From Welwitschia mirabilis (taxonomy: Eukaryota; Gnetophyta; Gnetopsida; Welwitschiales): a stretch of 64,000 nucleotides of DNA. Shown here in pieces: positions 49,218 through 61,889 of the stretch (positions are counted from its first letter, which is position 1; each line of letters starts with the position of its first letter). The position numbers were made by a program, and so were the translations under genes. The stretch is from positions 241,599,223 to 241,663,222 of the forward strand of contig JBOZIK010000001.1 in assembly GCA_051453625.1 (NCBI GenBank). Reading direction: 5' to 3'. The notes beneath the pieces are model-generated. The model was given only the letters and a program-made list of their open reading frames with translations. It was not told where the DNA came from and made no database searches.

Positions 49218-49984
49218 CATAGCACAAATGGTATCAATATTCCTTTGATTTATGCTAGTTAATTTAAGAAAATATTTAGTTTCAAAGTTATTAGTGTATC
49301 AGGATATAATATGAGAAATGTTCTATTTGGACATACTAAAATGAATTTTGTAAAAAACATTGAATGTAAATAGATGATTCTAGATGCTTCTATTTTTGTA
49401 TTAATCACATTTTATAATATTTTAATTAGAATAAATAGTTATAGATATTGCAAACCAATGCAGACCTTTGTTGTATATTGTTTACTCACTTGACTAAAGA
49501 TAGATTTGGGTTTTATTCTATGTATGAATATTATCACATTGTTTCACAAGAAGTAGATTTAGATTACACTTGTTTTATTATCTTGATCATTAGTAGTGTA
49601 GATATTTTAGTTTCTTAGGTTAACCTCATTTGGCAGGAGAAATCTGTCACATCCATATTTTCATTTCTTTTGAAAAGGTATAAAGATTAAGTTTAATGAA
49701 TTATTTAGAAAGATTTAATTATTTTGGAATCTTCAACTGATATAGATATTATGTTATTAAGTGTTATTATATTAAAGATTATGTTTTGATTTCTTTCTAT
49801 TTTTGTAAAAAAAATATTACTTTATAATCTTCAAGAATGTTCTTGTAGTTGTGAAATTATTATTTACTTAGTACGACTATTGCACCTTCCTAGAATTTTT
49901 GCATAGTAAAATGTTAATATGTGAAGGTTCATTTATTTTCTTCATTATTATGACTAAATGTGATAGACTAGAAAGCATTTTTTT
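49218..49984. other. No recognisable gene
   Basis: AT-rich DNA between the family-B LTR fragment and the right arm of the inverted repeat. It could be leader sequence of the family-B copy, but no hairpin unit or gag homology was seen. Confidence 0.35.
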
Positions 49985-50945
49985 AAAAATTAGTAAGTGC
50001 CCAGTGGCTAGACAAGCTTTGATGAGGTGTTATGAAACCCCTACCATTATTGTTGTCTTATGATGTGTTCACAATACCCATGTTCTCTCATCATAAATAG
50101 GGTTGTTCTCACCTCATGTTAGGGTTATTTCTAAAAAGACCTTGTTTTAAATCTTGGAGCTTAGAAAGTCTAGGAGCTTTGGAACCTAAAAAGAACTTCA
50201 AAATCCTTAGAAATTATGATTAGATACGGGTATGGTTTCATTTTATTCTTGCTTCCTTATTGGTTCTTTTTTTTTTTTTTAAAAGCATTTCATTGTTGTA
50301 TTTTTGTTGTATCTATTCTCTTGCAAATCGAATGTAGACATGTGTAATGTTTGATAATTGAGTAGATTCAATCCTAGTTTCAAATCTCAACTCCTACTAT
50401 TTTTTGTTACTTGACATCTTCAAAAATCTAAATACAATTTGTTCTTGTCATAAGTTAATACTTCATTATTATACCTCTCTTATACTTCTCTTGATGTCAT
50501 GATTTCTTGTGAACTTATGATTAAGTGTTTTCCACAGATCGCCAAGTAAGACAATGAAATGTGAGAACCCATAGATCGTTAAATGCGGTAGTGGACTTCA
50601 GAGACCACCAAATGAGGTAGTGGATTAAGTGAAATATTTAAAATATCTTATGAAATCCACATATCATTAAATGAGGTAGTGGAAGGAACTGAAATATATG
50701 AAAGTTTATAAACTAGTTATTCTCATTTCATAATCATAAGATCATTGCTCTTGTGATACTTCTTATTTCTTGAAGTTCTTACTTTTTCTTTCCTAGTATG
50801 ATATTTGGAAATCCTCATCTTATCTTATCTTGCTTAGAACATACTGGGAGCTATCAAGTTTTTACATTTCTTATTCCATATTTCTTGTGTAATAGGTGGA
50901 AAAACTAGAGTTTGATATTGAAGAGGGCATAAGGAAGTGAAAGAT
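49985..50945 (+). repeat. Family-C repeat, right arm of the long inverted repeat
   Basis: Plus-strand partner of 46,590-48,115. It carries the TATA-like cataaataggg at 50,092-50,102 followed by the ctt-gga-gct block. It then has about four minisatellite units between 50,528 and 50,690 (cores near 50,580, 50,612 and 50,672; a degenerate one at 50,540), and ends with cttatcttatcttgc and agggcataagg. The arms are imperfect, so this is an old duplication in opposite orientation and not a recent foldback. Confidence 0.65.
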
Positions 50946-51539
50946 TATTATTCTAGTCTTGTTGAAAAATTGTTGTAGCATAAAACTTGAATTTCTTTCA
51001 TAAATCCTAGAATTTTCAGAGTTTAAATGATTGTGATTTGAAGACATTGTATTCCTTTCTTGAATAATAGTTCATTAGACAAGTGAGAGTTGATAGTTAA
51101 ATTTTGTGTTTTTACTATATGCATTTCTTGCTAGTTTATGGAATTCCTCGGTATTTAATATTTGATTTGGATCATGTATGTTCTTATCTTGGTTATTATT
51201 GTAAAGAATAATATGAAGCCAATAATTCACTTTTATGCATCTTGGGTGAAGTTTCTTAAGAATTCATAGTTTATTATTGAAGTATTAGTGTGTGGAAAAC
51301 CCATTTTGCAAGGAAATCCTTATGTTTATTGAATCATCATTTGAATATCAAATAAAGCATATTTTAAATACTTGGAAATATATGTTTCTCTTGGCAATGT
51401 GTATATTTAGTTTTATATAAGAGCATGCGGTTAAATAGTTGAACTACAATTTTAGAAGGTTATGTTATCAAAAATTAATTTGAAGGAGGGAGGCATGGGA
51501 AGGGATGAGTTTATATCTAAATTCATATCCACAGTGTGA
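50946..51539. other. No recognisable gene
   Basis: AT-rich, no motif recognised. Confidence 0.4.
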
Positions 51540-52225
51540 GAAGGGCTGAGAGCCTCCATTTCCCCATGAGCCATAGCATTCAAAAGTACTAATTTGTTTC
51601 AGATGGTGGAGCGTCTTCTTTGTGAAAAGCAAAACTCATAGGTGGCATTGGAAGACTGATATTAAAAAAAAAAAAAAAAACAACGCCACCTGCAAATTTA
51701 GCGTAAGCTTGAAAAGGGCATGACCATAAATCTGAACTGGTTGGTGTGCACGATTTGGGTGAGCAATGACTCAATGCCCATGCACCACTTGATTACTGGG
51801 TCTCGTAGGACCATTTCCTTGAGGTAGGCGTAGTAGCACTCTCCAATCGAGGGCGAGAGCGTTTTGGTTAATGTTAGACAACGATGGGTAAGGAGTGAGC
51901 TCTTCCAATGCGGCCGTGTTGACCTGTGTAAAGGGAGGCTGAACCACATTGGTTCACCTATGCAAAGGGAGGCTGACATATGTGATAACCAAGCACTGAG
52001 TCAAGCATTGAATCGATGCTATTTTATGCACTTGAGGCTGGGTAAGGTTTTGCTCCTCTTCAGCGTTGCTGCTTTCTCGGTGCATTGCCTTTCTCTACAT
52101 GCCCCGCTTCTCCTGATTCTGTCATGCTGTAATCGACCATCGCCTGCCTGCGCCAATTTGTCTCTCCTCTTTTATGAGTTCATCAATGGAACGTGCTATC
52201 ATGCTCTGCATTTGAAGAAAGGATA
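51540..52225. other. GC-richer island of unknown origin
   Basis: Base composition shifts abruptly towards about half G+C here, unlike the neighbours. Open frames occur on both strands: plus 51,864-52,226 (120 codons) and minus 51,698-51,979 (93 codons). The minus frame contains GECYYAYLKEMVLRDPVIKW, which looks protein-like, but I cannot assign a family. An A-run lies at 51,663-51,680. Options are a host gene fragment captured by a DNA transposon, a decayed exon, or a low-copy non-coding locus. Confidence 0.35.
51663..51680 (+). repeat. Poly-A tract in the GC-richer island
   Basis: About 18 A in a row. It could be the tail of a retroposed sequence on the plus strand ending here, or simple slippage. 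No source transcript identified. Confidence 0.85.
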
Positions 52226-53640
52226 ACTTAATTTACTTCCTTGTATGAACCCCAACTACTCTTGGGTCATTAAACCCCTAAAAGATAAATATGAACATAT
52301 AGTAACCGGTTTCTAGTAATAATCTAAGCCAACTTCTTGGCTAATAAATTGTCATGATTTCGATATTTTAGTTAAGATATGTTTTACTATTGCCCTACCA
52401 ATTTGTGGAAATCTTTTGTGCCTTTTTGTGAATAGATGGTGTATTTATTTAAGACTGCTTAACTTGATAGGGTAGTCTACAACTAGTTAATCGTAGTTTT
52501 ACTCGTATATTATACTTAAATAATCCTATAAGAGGACAATGATGAACTTGTGCATGTTAAACATAAACATCTTAGATTAGATTATGGCTAAGTATTTGCA
52601 TAGTAATGTTTAGCTAATAAGGTAAAATCACCATAGCTATGATTCTGTTATACCCCTAATAAATCTAACTATGCTATCATTTTAATGTTGTGGACTTTAC
52701 AAAGTCTTCCTTCATGATAATTTCGTTGTTGTTATACTCTTTTTCCTTTACACTTAAAAGAGTTACATGTACATTAGGACTATAGTTATAAGGAATTTCC
52801 AACATCAAGCCATCCACATTGAATCTTGCCAAATGGGTTAGATCTTCTTGTTCATTTTTACAATTGAAGGAAGAATGCTAGATATAGTATCCTCAATAGA
52901 TACTAAAAAGTTATAATCCAATGTGTTATCATCATTGTCATTGTTATGACATTTAATGCATGGCTTTATGCCACTACTACCAACTAATATCAATTAGATG
53001 AATCATCCACATAAATCACCTATCTTGCTTGCTCAACATAAATGAATAGATTTGCCATATGCTGCTTCTTTTTCCCCCCCTTTTTCTTTTGTTTTTTTCA
53101 TTTTGTAATATAAATCCTATAATCATTCTTCTTGAAGCCTCTCTAATGCAAAACATCAAACCATGCACATAAGAATAATGTGATCTTGGACCTCATATAG
53201 TTAACAAGTATGGTATTCTTTAAGATTTGATAATAGTCATATTGACAAAAAAATGGTTTTTGTCTTTTTCACTTATGTAAGAAAGTTTCGTTCTTAGGTA
53301 AAACACATTACTATTTTATGTTTTATTTTATTTCTCCCTATTCTCCATATGAAATATATATCCATTACTCTTGTAAACACTCTATGTTATCATATCATTT
53401 GGCAATCCCATGTAAATGAAGAATAAGTCATTATCAATAGATTTAGGATTTATCATTCTTTCACTTCCAATCTGAAGAGAAAATGATAAAAATTCTATTA
53501 TTAGTATCATTCTATTTTAAAGCATGATACATTTAATTATTCTAAGAATTACATAATGAATATGTGGTTTATATCTTATGTTTAAATCAAGTTAGGAACT
53601 CCTTAGAATGCTTCTCTTGAATGCCTTATGACCAATATTT
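52226..53640. other. Probable 3' flank of the CACTA transposase
   Basis: No gene recognised. Being downstream of the minus-strand transposase, it may hold the rest of the CACTA element. Words such as caccatagctatgat near 52,630 resemble the subterminal words at the right end, but no terminal CACTA could be fixed. Confidence 0.3.
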
Positions 53641-56360
53641 TTAACCTCTTACATTAGCTACAACATTTATCTCTCTTTTATGTAAGTTAATGGAAAAGCC
53701 AAGGACTAGTATATCAATGTTTTCTTGGAGATTAAAGGCTAAGGCTAATGATGGAATGTGAGATGCATACTCTATGTACTCATTAATTTTCACTTTATTC
53801 ATTAAGACATACTTATGTGCTTCTACAAGGATGACTTTATCTAGCACACCATTCTTCCCTCCATCTCTGGGTAGCCCATCCATGTTCTTAACATCCATCT
53901 TACCATCATTAGATCTACTATAAAATATGTCTAGGCCACTTATGAATCTCACATAAAATGTTATTATCTTCTTTACAAGACAACATTTGATACTACAACT
54001 TTTAGAATACAACTAATTTCTTACATAGTCGTCTAGCACATGCATGTACCTAGTTTAATGATGTTTGTTATTATAAAGAAAACTTAGAGGTTAAATCTAA
54101 TTATTAAAATGCATGATGGAGGTTGACTTATCGAAAAGATACATCCACCAATATTGTTGTTGGATGCATAACCATGATTCTTACTTAAGATGGATTAGTA
54201 AGCACATCATCATGCTAAAGAATAAAGAAGGAAAGTACTTCTCCAATTTGTACAAGTTTGCACTCTTTGAGTATGCATCTTAAATAAATCTTCTATGTCC
54301 ATATTATAACTAAAATATCCTTGAATAAAAAATTCAATTAGATGATAGTTTATGAGACACTCTTTGGTAGAACATTTCAAATTGCCAAAGGAAGTAGGTA
54401 TCACATCATGACACGATAATCATGGCCTTAAAGCTACTTACTTTACATTCTTTTGTTTCAATGTAATTTTATATGTTAAAAAATATTTCATATATAGTTT
54501 AACATGCAATATCTATAAAAGTCTTTATATCTCCTTCTTAGTAATGTATACACTATTGATGAAAGTTTCATATTTTTCCATTAACATGTAAAGGTTTCAT
54601 GATTGGTTTGGTTATTATTCACTCTAGTTTAGCTTGTGATTTGTTCCTTGTTTTTTCTAGACTTTCCAATAATGTACCTACAACTTTATCACATATGTTC
54701 TTCTCTATGTGCATAACATCCAAGTCATCTTTCACTAATAAGAACTACAAATGCCATGTTAAAAATAAACTAATATGGAAAAAAATCATGTAAGTAAAGA
54801 GAATAGATTAGTACCTTCTAATATATAAGTACAAAGAAAATATATTTTTTTAAATCCACCAAAAATCTATTTATCTGTAATAGGGTATCCATCCTCTCTT
54901 GGTTCTTATTAATGTTTTCATTTCCCCCAATTATTCTAAGTAGCATAAATGCAATTAAATGTCTTCTCTTTCATTAGCTTCTATGGAGAATCCTCTAACT
55001 CAATAGATCTATTAAATGTTAATTTCATAAGTTCCATGGGATCATCCCTTTATATAAAATACATATTCCTTTGTATTAGTTCTTCTTACTATGTCTCAAC
55101 CATTTTAATCTAGTTTGTAATCTACTCATAGAAGAAGAAAATATATCCTTGGTGCTCTAATTAGAAATATTAGCATAGGCAAGAGAGTTTGTAGTTGTCC
55201 ATAATAATATAACACACATGTTAAAGGTTACTTCAGCGCATGGATTATACATCTACAAATCATTTGTCTAAAACTCCTTCAACTAATCTATGAGTGGATA
55301 AACATATAAATTAATATCATTTCCAAGTTACATAGAACTATGTATCAATAGATAAAACATTATGGAACTTCTTTTCATGCACAAGTAAGGTGGAAGATTA
55401 TAGAAGATGTTCAAAATAGGCCAATAACTATCTACATCTCTTATCATTTCAAAAGAATTAAAATCATGTATTAAAATACCTAAATGAATGTTTATTTTTT
55501 CTCTTTTAAATTTTGGATATAGTGTATTCACTCTTTTCCAACTTAGTAAATGAAAATGATGTCACATCATGTGGTCCTTCCTAGTATGATATGCATGCCA
55601 GATCATGTTTTTTTCCCTATCTCTTCACTTAGTTATAGTAATTGCAATTTTGGAATTAATGAAAAGTATTGTAATACCTTTACTAGGTACTTATATTTTA
55701 CTTTTCATATCTATGGATTGGTTTTCCGTCATGGATTATTGCAACCTAGACATGACTCTAGATATGAGCTCTTCTTTTAGTACAAAGTATAATCATTTGG
55801 ACATGCATCTATCTTCTTATTAGTAATAGTAATATTTGAAAAAAGTTTCTTCATTATAGTTACATATATGTTGGGATGATGCTATATAGTTTGTAGTTAT
55901 AAAGTTTTCTTTCGATTAAGAGTCAGACTAACTACCCAATTCCTTCAAATCAAATAATCAGACACTAAGGATAATAGTTTAAGTTTTGTGAAACCATGAT
56001 ATAATAGTGTATCTACATCATCAATCATTCTATCAAACTTTTCCTTATCAAAATTTCAAACCAGACTATTACAATATGAACAAAGACATGTTTGATTACT
56101 TTTGACATATCTAAATGCATTGTAAACAATCCTTAAAAGATTAACTATGTATATTTCATAAGTCTCATTAAGAATAAATTCTTGTAAGGAATGAGATGGG
56201 AGAACATTCATTTCCTCATTGTGCCACATCCATACTTTATAATTCTAATTACGACAATAAAAGAAAAGATGTCACTCAACTTTTTTGTAATGGAGTACAA
56301 ATATGTTATGATACTTTCTACATGAACGACACATCATAGATGGATCTTTTACATTGTTTT
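53641..56360 (-). pseudogene. CACTA transposase (TNP2-like) pseudogene
   Basis: TNP2-type transposases cut and paste CACTA (En/Spm) elements. On the minus strand the family order is preserved. A transposase-associated region (KDPSMM...KYH, then LCSYC) lies at 56,050-56,360, and DVDTLLYHGFTKLKLLSLV near 55,990. DACPNDYTLY sits near 55,800. The core has HLGILIHDFNSFEMI and FYNLPPYLCMK (55,380-55,480), LGNDINLYVYPLID (about 55,290-55,330) and VILLWTTTNSLAYANIS (about 55,170-55,220). The C-terminal DUF4218-like end carries VEAHKYVLMNKVKINEYIE (about 53,760-53,830). Many stops and shifts occur. Intron positions cannot be judged. Confidence 0.85.
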
Positions 56361-59019
56361 ATACCATATTCATAAAGGCCATTACACCTTGCAAATATTT
56401 TTAGGAACGAATGGATGCCATTCATAACTAATCCATTTTCTATAATAAAAAAAGATGACATTTTAATGTTTCCATGAAAATTTTATATTTTTAGCTTTTA
56501 TTTGTTAGCTTACCCATGTTTCACAACTACTATAAAGAGATGCACAGGTTAGTTATAAAATATTTTAATCATCATGAATTGATTATTTGAAAACAATACA
56601 ATAGATCTCTAATATTTATAATAATTTGTATTAAAGACAAGTTCCCATAATTTTGAAATAATAAAATCTCATTCTTACTTGTTTAATTAGTAATTATTAC
56701 ATAACTATAAGTAAGATTAACTTCATTTCATAGAATGGATTTCAATGTTTCTTTCATTTCTCTATATCTATAATTACTTAAATAAAATAAATTCCATGAA
56801 TTTACAAATGTACTATTAGTAAAATAATCAAATAAAGAATTACATTAGATATGATTGTATACATGTATTAAAGGGTTGTTATAGCCTATAAAGTTAAGTT
56901 AAGCCATGATTGTTATAGTTTAGAACTTGAATTAGAACCAACTTATGTTTAAATAATGATTGTATATTAAGTTGAGAGGCCATTAATAGGGCCTATTCTC
57001 TTTTATTATATTAGGTAAGATTTATCATAAACTTAAGCTATGTATGTATTATAAAAACTCTACATATTATCAACCATATGTTTATAAATAAAAAATATTA
57101 ATGAATAATTCTATAATATTAATTGGATTTTTCCACATATAATTATTTTTTAAACCATACATTCAAAATAATCTCTTAAGAAACTATAAGTAGTAGTTAA
57201 TCCTATATTTAGTTGAACTTTTTAAATAATCAAAACTTGGTATATTTTTATATTTATATTAGAAAAAATGTATGTAATAAGGTAGTATAAATCAAACTAT
57301 TACACTATTAATCATCCATTAGTCAATAAAAAAAATAAAAAGGGCTAAGTAAGGGTTAGTTGGCTTAACATTTTGGAGGATCCTAGTCATTTTAGAAATA
57401 ATTGGTCCCCTTTAAATTAAAATCTCCTCTAGAAGAAGGAAGAGAATATAGTAGAAGACTACCTTATCTTGCAACATGCAACCAAACATAACCTAGTGAC
57501 ATCTCAAATGAAATGATAAAATTATAAAAAATATAAAAATGTTGAAGTAATAAAATAATAAAGAGATGGAATAGCAAGAAATTATCACCTTGCTGAATCT
57601 AGTTTATGGGTGTTAAATTAATCTGCTTATACTACATGCAATGATCTCATCATACACTCACATGGAACTACTTTCATGTGTATGTTTTAAAGCTCTTATG
57701 GATGACTTTTCCCATCTATTGAGATTTGAAAGGCAAGTGTTCTTCTAAAAAGGACTTAAATTAGGCCTTACCTACTTATGAAAGATCTAAAGGATAGGAA
57801 GCAAGTACATGAATGTGGATATCATGTTCATGACAAAAATCTTTTGTATACACCTATGTAGCTCTAGATTCTATCCATAATAAAAGTCAAAAACATGGAC
57901 ATGAAGACATTATAAAGGTTACAGGAGACCCACAAGGGTAGTGAGCTTATGTGAATAGTATGAATACTAAGACACTATCAAAACTACTATTACCTCATCT
58001 TTCACGTATTTTAGTAAAATAGAAGGATGGGTTTCCTTGCCTATAAGTTTAGGATATGATGAACCAAATTAGTACTACCTTATCTTCATGGGTAAATGTA
58101 GGCAACTCAAATGTTCCTATACCATGTGGTTGTATTAAATTTTTTTTATTTAAATGTTGACCATTCAAATAAGTAAACTAAAAGGACTAAGGCATATAAA
58201 ATTTAAGCATAAACAATAATTTTGCATGCCATCGTCTTAATCAAATTTTAGGAAAAAAAGTAGAACATGATCCAAATCCTCAATAGTTAAACATTACAAA
58301 TATAAGAACTAATAGAGGGAAAGTTATTATTTCTAGAATATACAACAAATGCAAATTACATTTTACAATATAAATTTTTTTAGAAATCTAATTAATGTAC
58401 AAAATAATACTCAAAATCCATGAAGATAAATTAGAAAAAGCTTAGTTAATTGATATCATGAATAAGTAATTACTACTTCCTAATGCTATTAGATTTAAAA
58501 TTAATGATCTAATTTTTTAAGATAGAAAGTTAGTATTTATCTTATATTTTATTATACATGAATATTTACAACATTGCTAGCAATCTTTTAATCTTCTATC
58601 TAATTATTTAAAAAAATGTCTAGGGAAAGATGTATATATATATATATATATAATGAAAAATATTAATATTAAAGATGCTTCACAATTACCAAATACTTTA
58701 TCACATATATGAGTTAATGACATTACTCATGAAGGAAGAAATATAGTAATTCAGATCATTTTTGATGAAGAGCATTTTTTTTTACTTTTAGAAAACTATG
58801 GAATGTATTCGTCAACCCTAGTGAAGAGTTTAAAATTACAAGGTAGAGGGATCCAAAATAATAGAGCTCTAGGTCACATCATTAAATACACAAATTGGTG
58901 ATCACACAGATAAGCAAATGTGTAGGAGTGATAAATGTAGGGTTACAAAGGATAGAAAGAGGGTGTAAATGTGAAATGTAAAATTTAATTTGCACCTTGT
59001 TTTCTTATTAAACATCAAT
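56361..59019. other. Probable CACTA 5' interior, no recognisable gene
   Basis: Lies between the transposase start and the CACTA-like right end, so probably element interior. The stretch 57,350-58,100 is less AT-rich and might hold a second element ORF (TNPA-like) or captured sequence, but I recognise nothing. A (TA)n run is at 58,633-58,652. Confidence 0.35.
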
Positions 59020-59721
59020 AACTCTATAACTATGGTTATTAACAAAACCATTATTTAACATATACCTATACTTATAAATAAAACTAACATTTATATAATA
59101 TAATACTATGGTTAATGTAACCATAGTAAAATGCATTATTATAAATTTACTGTAGTTTCTAGGAAAGCATAGTATGAGTTGTAGTGATTTAGAAATTTAT
59201 AGCATTTTATCACGATTATAATAAACCATAGTATAAAGTAAGTATTAAAACTTTATTAAAATTTTCATATAACTTAGACTGATTTATTATGATTATAACA
59301 TAAAAATAGTTAAAAATATATAATTCTACAACTAGTATAAATTGTAGTATAATGTAGTAATGGCTACTGATTATGGTTTAGATAAAACTACCTTATAAGT
59401 TTTAATGATTTAAGTGGTTTATAGTAATTATAACAATCCATAGAATAAAGAAAAGTAAGTACATTTAGGTACTTAATACATTTATTGGAATTAAGAGTAA
59501 TCACTATAAATTTATATGGAATAATAGTACGGTTAATTTTAATCACTACAAATTTATAATATTGATTTGACATAATATGGCTATTACTTAAAACCACACT
59601 AAATGTATTACTCTAGCTGATATCAAAACCACTGTAATATGTCTATTTACTTTGGTGTATTACTGGTTTTTTTGTTAATTGTAGTAAATATGCATATAGA
59701 AAACCTCAATTTTTAGTAGTG
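59020..59721. mobile_element. CACTA-like right end with subterminal repeats
   Basis: The segment is crowded with variants of aaccatagta / tactatggtt on both strands (for example 59,030, 59,105-59,130, 59,225, 59,375 and 59,620) and ends in caatttttagtagtg at 59,707-59,721. Read from outside, that is cactactaaaaattg, a CACTA-type terminus. Its distance from the minus-strand TNP2 gene fits one element of about 6-7 kb. The left terminus was not found, so the pairing is inference. Confidence 0.5.
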
Positions 59722-60170
59722 AAATTAAATTATAATAAAGCATGTTTAAATATGTTTATGATTTTAAGATAATACTGTAAATATTTAGTAACGATTAAAC
59801 ATTCGTATTCATTTTGTAGATCTTTTTTTAATGAGTTTTACTTATTATCACCTTCATTTTCTTCACCATTCTCTTTCAATCAAAATCTAGAATTTACTTC
59901 TTCTCTTGATGATATTTATAGTATATACTAAATATTTTTATTTTGTATCTATTTCTATACTCTTTCAAGCCATGTATTATAACTTAGATGATAACAATGC
60001 TAGCTTTAGACATAACAACAATGATGATGATGATTTCCTTCATTTCATTTTTATATCTTCTAATAAAAACTTAGCTGGTTTCTTAGCTTTTCATATCATA
60101 AAAAAGTAGTTTGTCATATAGTATTAATAGGACTATGAAATTAAAGATCTGAACCTCTTTCCTACCTTGC
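59722..60170. other. No recognisable gene
   Basis: AT-rich spacer between the CACTA-like end and the family-B LTR. It contains a short (GAT)n-like run near 60,020. No polypurine tract precedes the LTR. Confidence 0.4.
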
Positions 60171-60253
60171 TGTTGTGATGCCAATTTGTAGGAATTTGAT
60201 GGTGTATTTGGAGTACTTTTGCAAGACATTTATACAGGTTTAGATGTAATTAT

Positions 60254-61178
60254 NNNNNNNNNNNNNNNNNNNNNNNNNNNNNNNNNNNNNNNNNNNNNNN
60301 NNNNNNNNNNNNNNNNNNNNNNNNNNNNNNNNNNNNNNNNNNNNNNNNNNNNNNNNNNNNNNNNNNNNNNNNNNNNNNNNNNNNNNNNNNNNNNNNNNNN
60401 NNNNNNNNNNNNNNNNNNNNNNNNNNNNNNNNNNNNNNNNNNNNNNNNNNNNNNNNNNNNNNNNNNNNNNNNNNNNNNNNNNNNNNNNNNNNNNNNNNNN
60501 NNNNNNNNNNNNNNNNNNNNNNNNNNNNNNNNNNNNNNNNNNNNNNNNNNNNNNNNNNNNNNNNNNNNNNNNNNNNNNNNNNNNNNNNNNNNNNNNNNNN
60601 NNNNNNNNNNNNNNNNNNNNNNNNNNNNNNNNNNNNNNNNNNNNNNNNNNNNNNNNNNNNNNNNNNNNNNNNNNNNNNNNNNNNNNNNNNNNNNNNNNNN
60701 NNNNNNNNNNNNNNNNNNNNNNNNNNNNNNNNNNNNNNNNNNNNNNNNNNNNNNNNNNNNNNNNNNNNNNNNNNNNNNNNNNNNNNNNNNNNNNNNNNNN
60801 NNNNNNNNNNNNNNNNNNNNNNNNNNNNNNNNNNNNNNNNNNNNNNNNNNNNNNNNNNNNNNNNNNNNNNNNNNNNNNNNNNNNNNNNNNNNNNNNNNNN
60901 NNNNNNNNNNNNNNNNNNNNNNNNNNNNNNNNNNNNNNNNNNNNNNNNNNNNNNNNNNNNNNNNNNNNNNNNNNNNNNNNNNNNNNNNNNNNNNNNNNNN
61001 NNNNNNNNNNNNNNNNNNNNNNNNNNNNNNNNNNNNNNNNNNNNNNNNNNNNNNNNNNNNNNNNNNNNNNNNNNNNNNNNNNNNNNNNNNNNNNNNNNNN
61101 NNNNNNNNNNNNNNNNNNNNNNNNNNNNNNNNNNNNNNNNNNNNNNNNNNNNNNNNNNNNNNNNNNNNNNNNNNNNNN
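60254..61178. other. Assembly gap (925 N) with duplicated flanks
   Basis: The 39 bases before the gap (60,213-60,251) are repeated exactly right after it (61,179-61,217). Either the gap is false or a real duplication spans it. Confidence 0.97.
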
Positions 61179-61370
61179 GTACTTTTGCAAGACATTTATA
61201 CAGGTTTAGATGTAATTCTACTGATTATGGAGAGATGATAAGATGATCATAAAAACATACAATTCTTGACATAATTGGAGTCATTTCAGGCATGATTTAA
61301 TTCTTAGCATAATGAAAGAGGACTGGTAAAGAAAACCAATTTATGCTACTTGTGGAGCTTGAGAAGAGCA

Positions 61371-61722
61371 TCGTCCCCATTGTCGTCCCCACGACACAGG
61401 GGAAGAAAGCTCATAAAGACAACTACATAGGAACAACTCATGCACAACACTTGGATAACAGCACATGATGGTAGGGCATCTTTCCCTTAATCATCTAGAT
61501 GATAGGAAGGACGATGAATGTGAGGACAACCTATGTAACTGATGATAGAACATGGGCACATAGTCCAAGGTGTTGTCCCTTATGTCATGTGGACGACTGA
61601 CAGGACGACAGCCTCGGCAACATGCATAGGTAACCCATAGAGTTAATGGTATCACATGGGCACATAACCCAAGGTAAGAAGGCAGCGGTGTCCCTACTAT
61701 GGTCTAGACGATGGATGGAACG
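61371..61722 (+). repeat. Array of four two-storey hairpins in LTR U3
   Basis: Units sit at about 61,374-61,403, 61,480-61,510, 61,572-61,609 and 61,688-61,722, with inner-stem centres 108, 94 and 115 bases apart. Each has an inner 5-bp stem of the type GTCRT/AYGAC around a loop of about four bases. Outside it is a second stem of about 4-7 bp whose bases differ between units (TCCCC/GGGGA, CTTTCC/GGAAGG, GTTGTCC/GGACGAC, weaker TCC/GGA). They are upstream of the TATA box, so in genomic RNA they would lie at the 3' end. Confidence 0.75.
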
Positions 61723-61835
61723 ACAGCTGTTTTTACACTGCAGCAGTAAATTACATTGTAATGAGTGCCAAACAAGACATGTGGGCAGCAAGGGTTTCTT
61801 TAACGGATGTCTAGGATTATGGTTCATTGTAAAAC

Positions 61836-61843
61836 TATAAATA
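61836..61843 (+). promoter_or_regulatory. TATA box of family-B LTR
   Basis: TATAAATA followed by cccc and a pyrimidine-rich start region, about 110 bases downstream of the last U3 hairpin. It marks the U3/R border about 25-35 bases further on. Confidence 0.7.
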
Positions 61844-61889
61844 CCCCTTCCCTCCTTCAATTCCAATCATCATTTGTACTTGATATGCT

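Noticed and set aside
46590-50945. A single DNA transposon with these arms as terminal inverted repeats
   Set aside because: Similarity fades at both ends without sharp termini or a target duplication, and the arms contain promoter-like and minisatellite parts internally.
51864-52226. 120-codon plus-strand frame as a real gene
   Set aside because: No start context, domain or homology I can recognise, and an equally good frame lies on the other strand; kept only as an unexplained island.
52970-52990. Left terminus of the CACTA element (cactactaccaac)
   Set aside because: Only the first eight bases match the inverse of the right end at 59,721, and no 3-bp target duplication agrees.
55550-55823. 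Two overlapping plus-strand frames of 72-76 codons
   Set aside because: They are antisense shadows of the minus-strand CACTA transposase relic.
60219-61238. Long open frames of over 300 codons on both strands
   Set aside because: They consist of N. The only real residues at both ends are the duplicated 39-mer, so there is no protein here.
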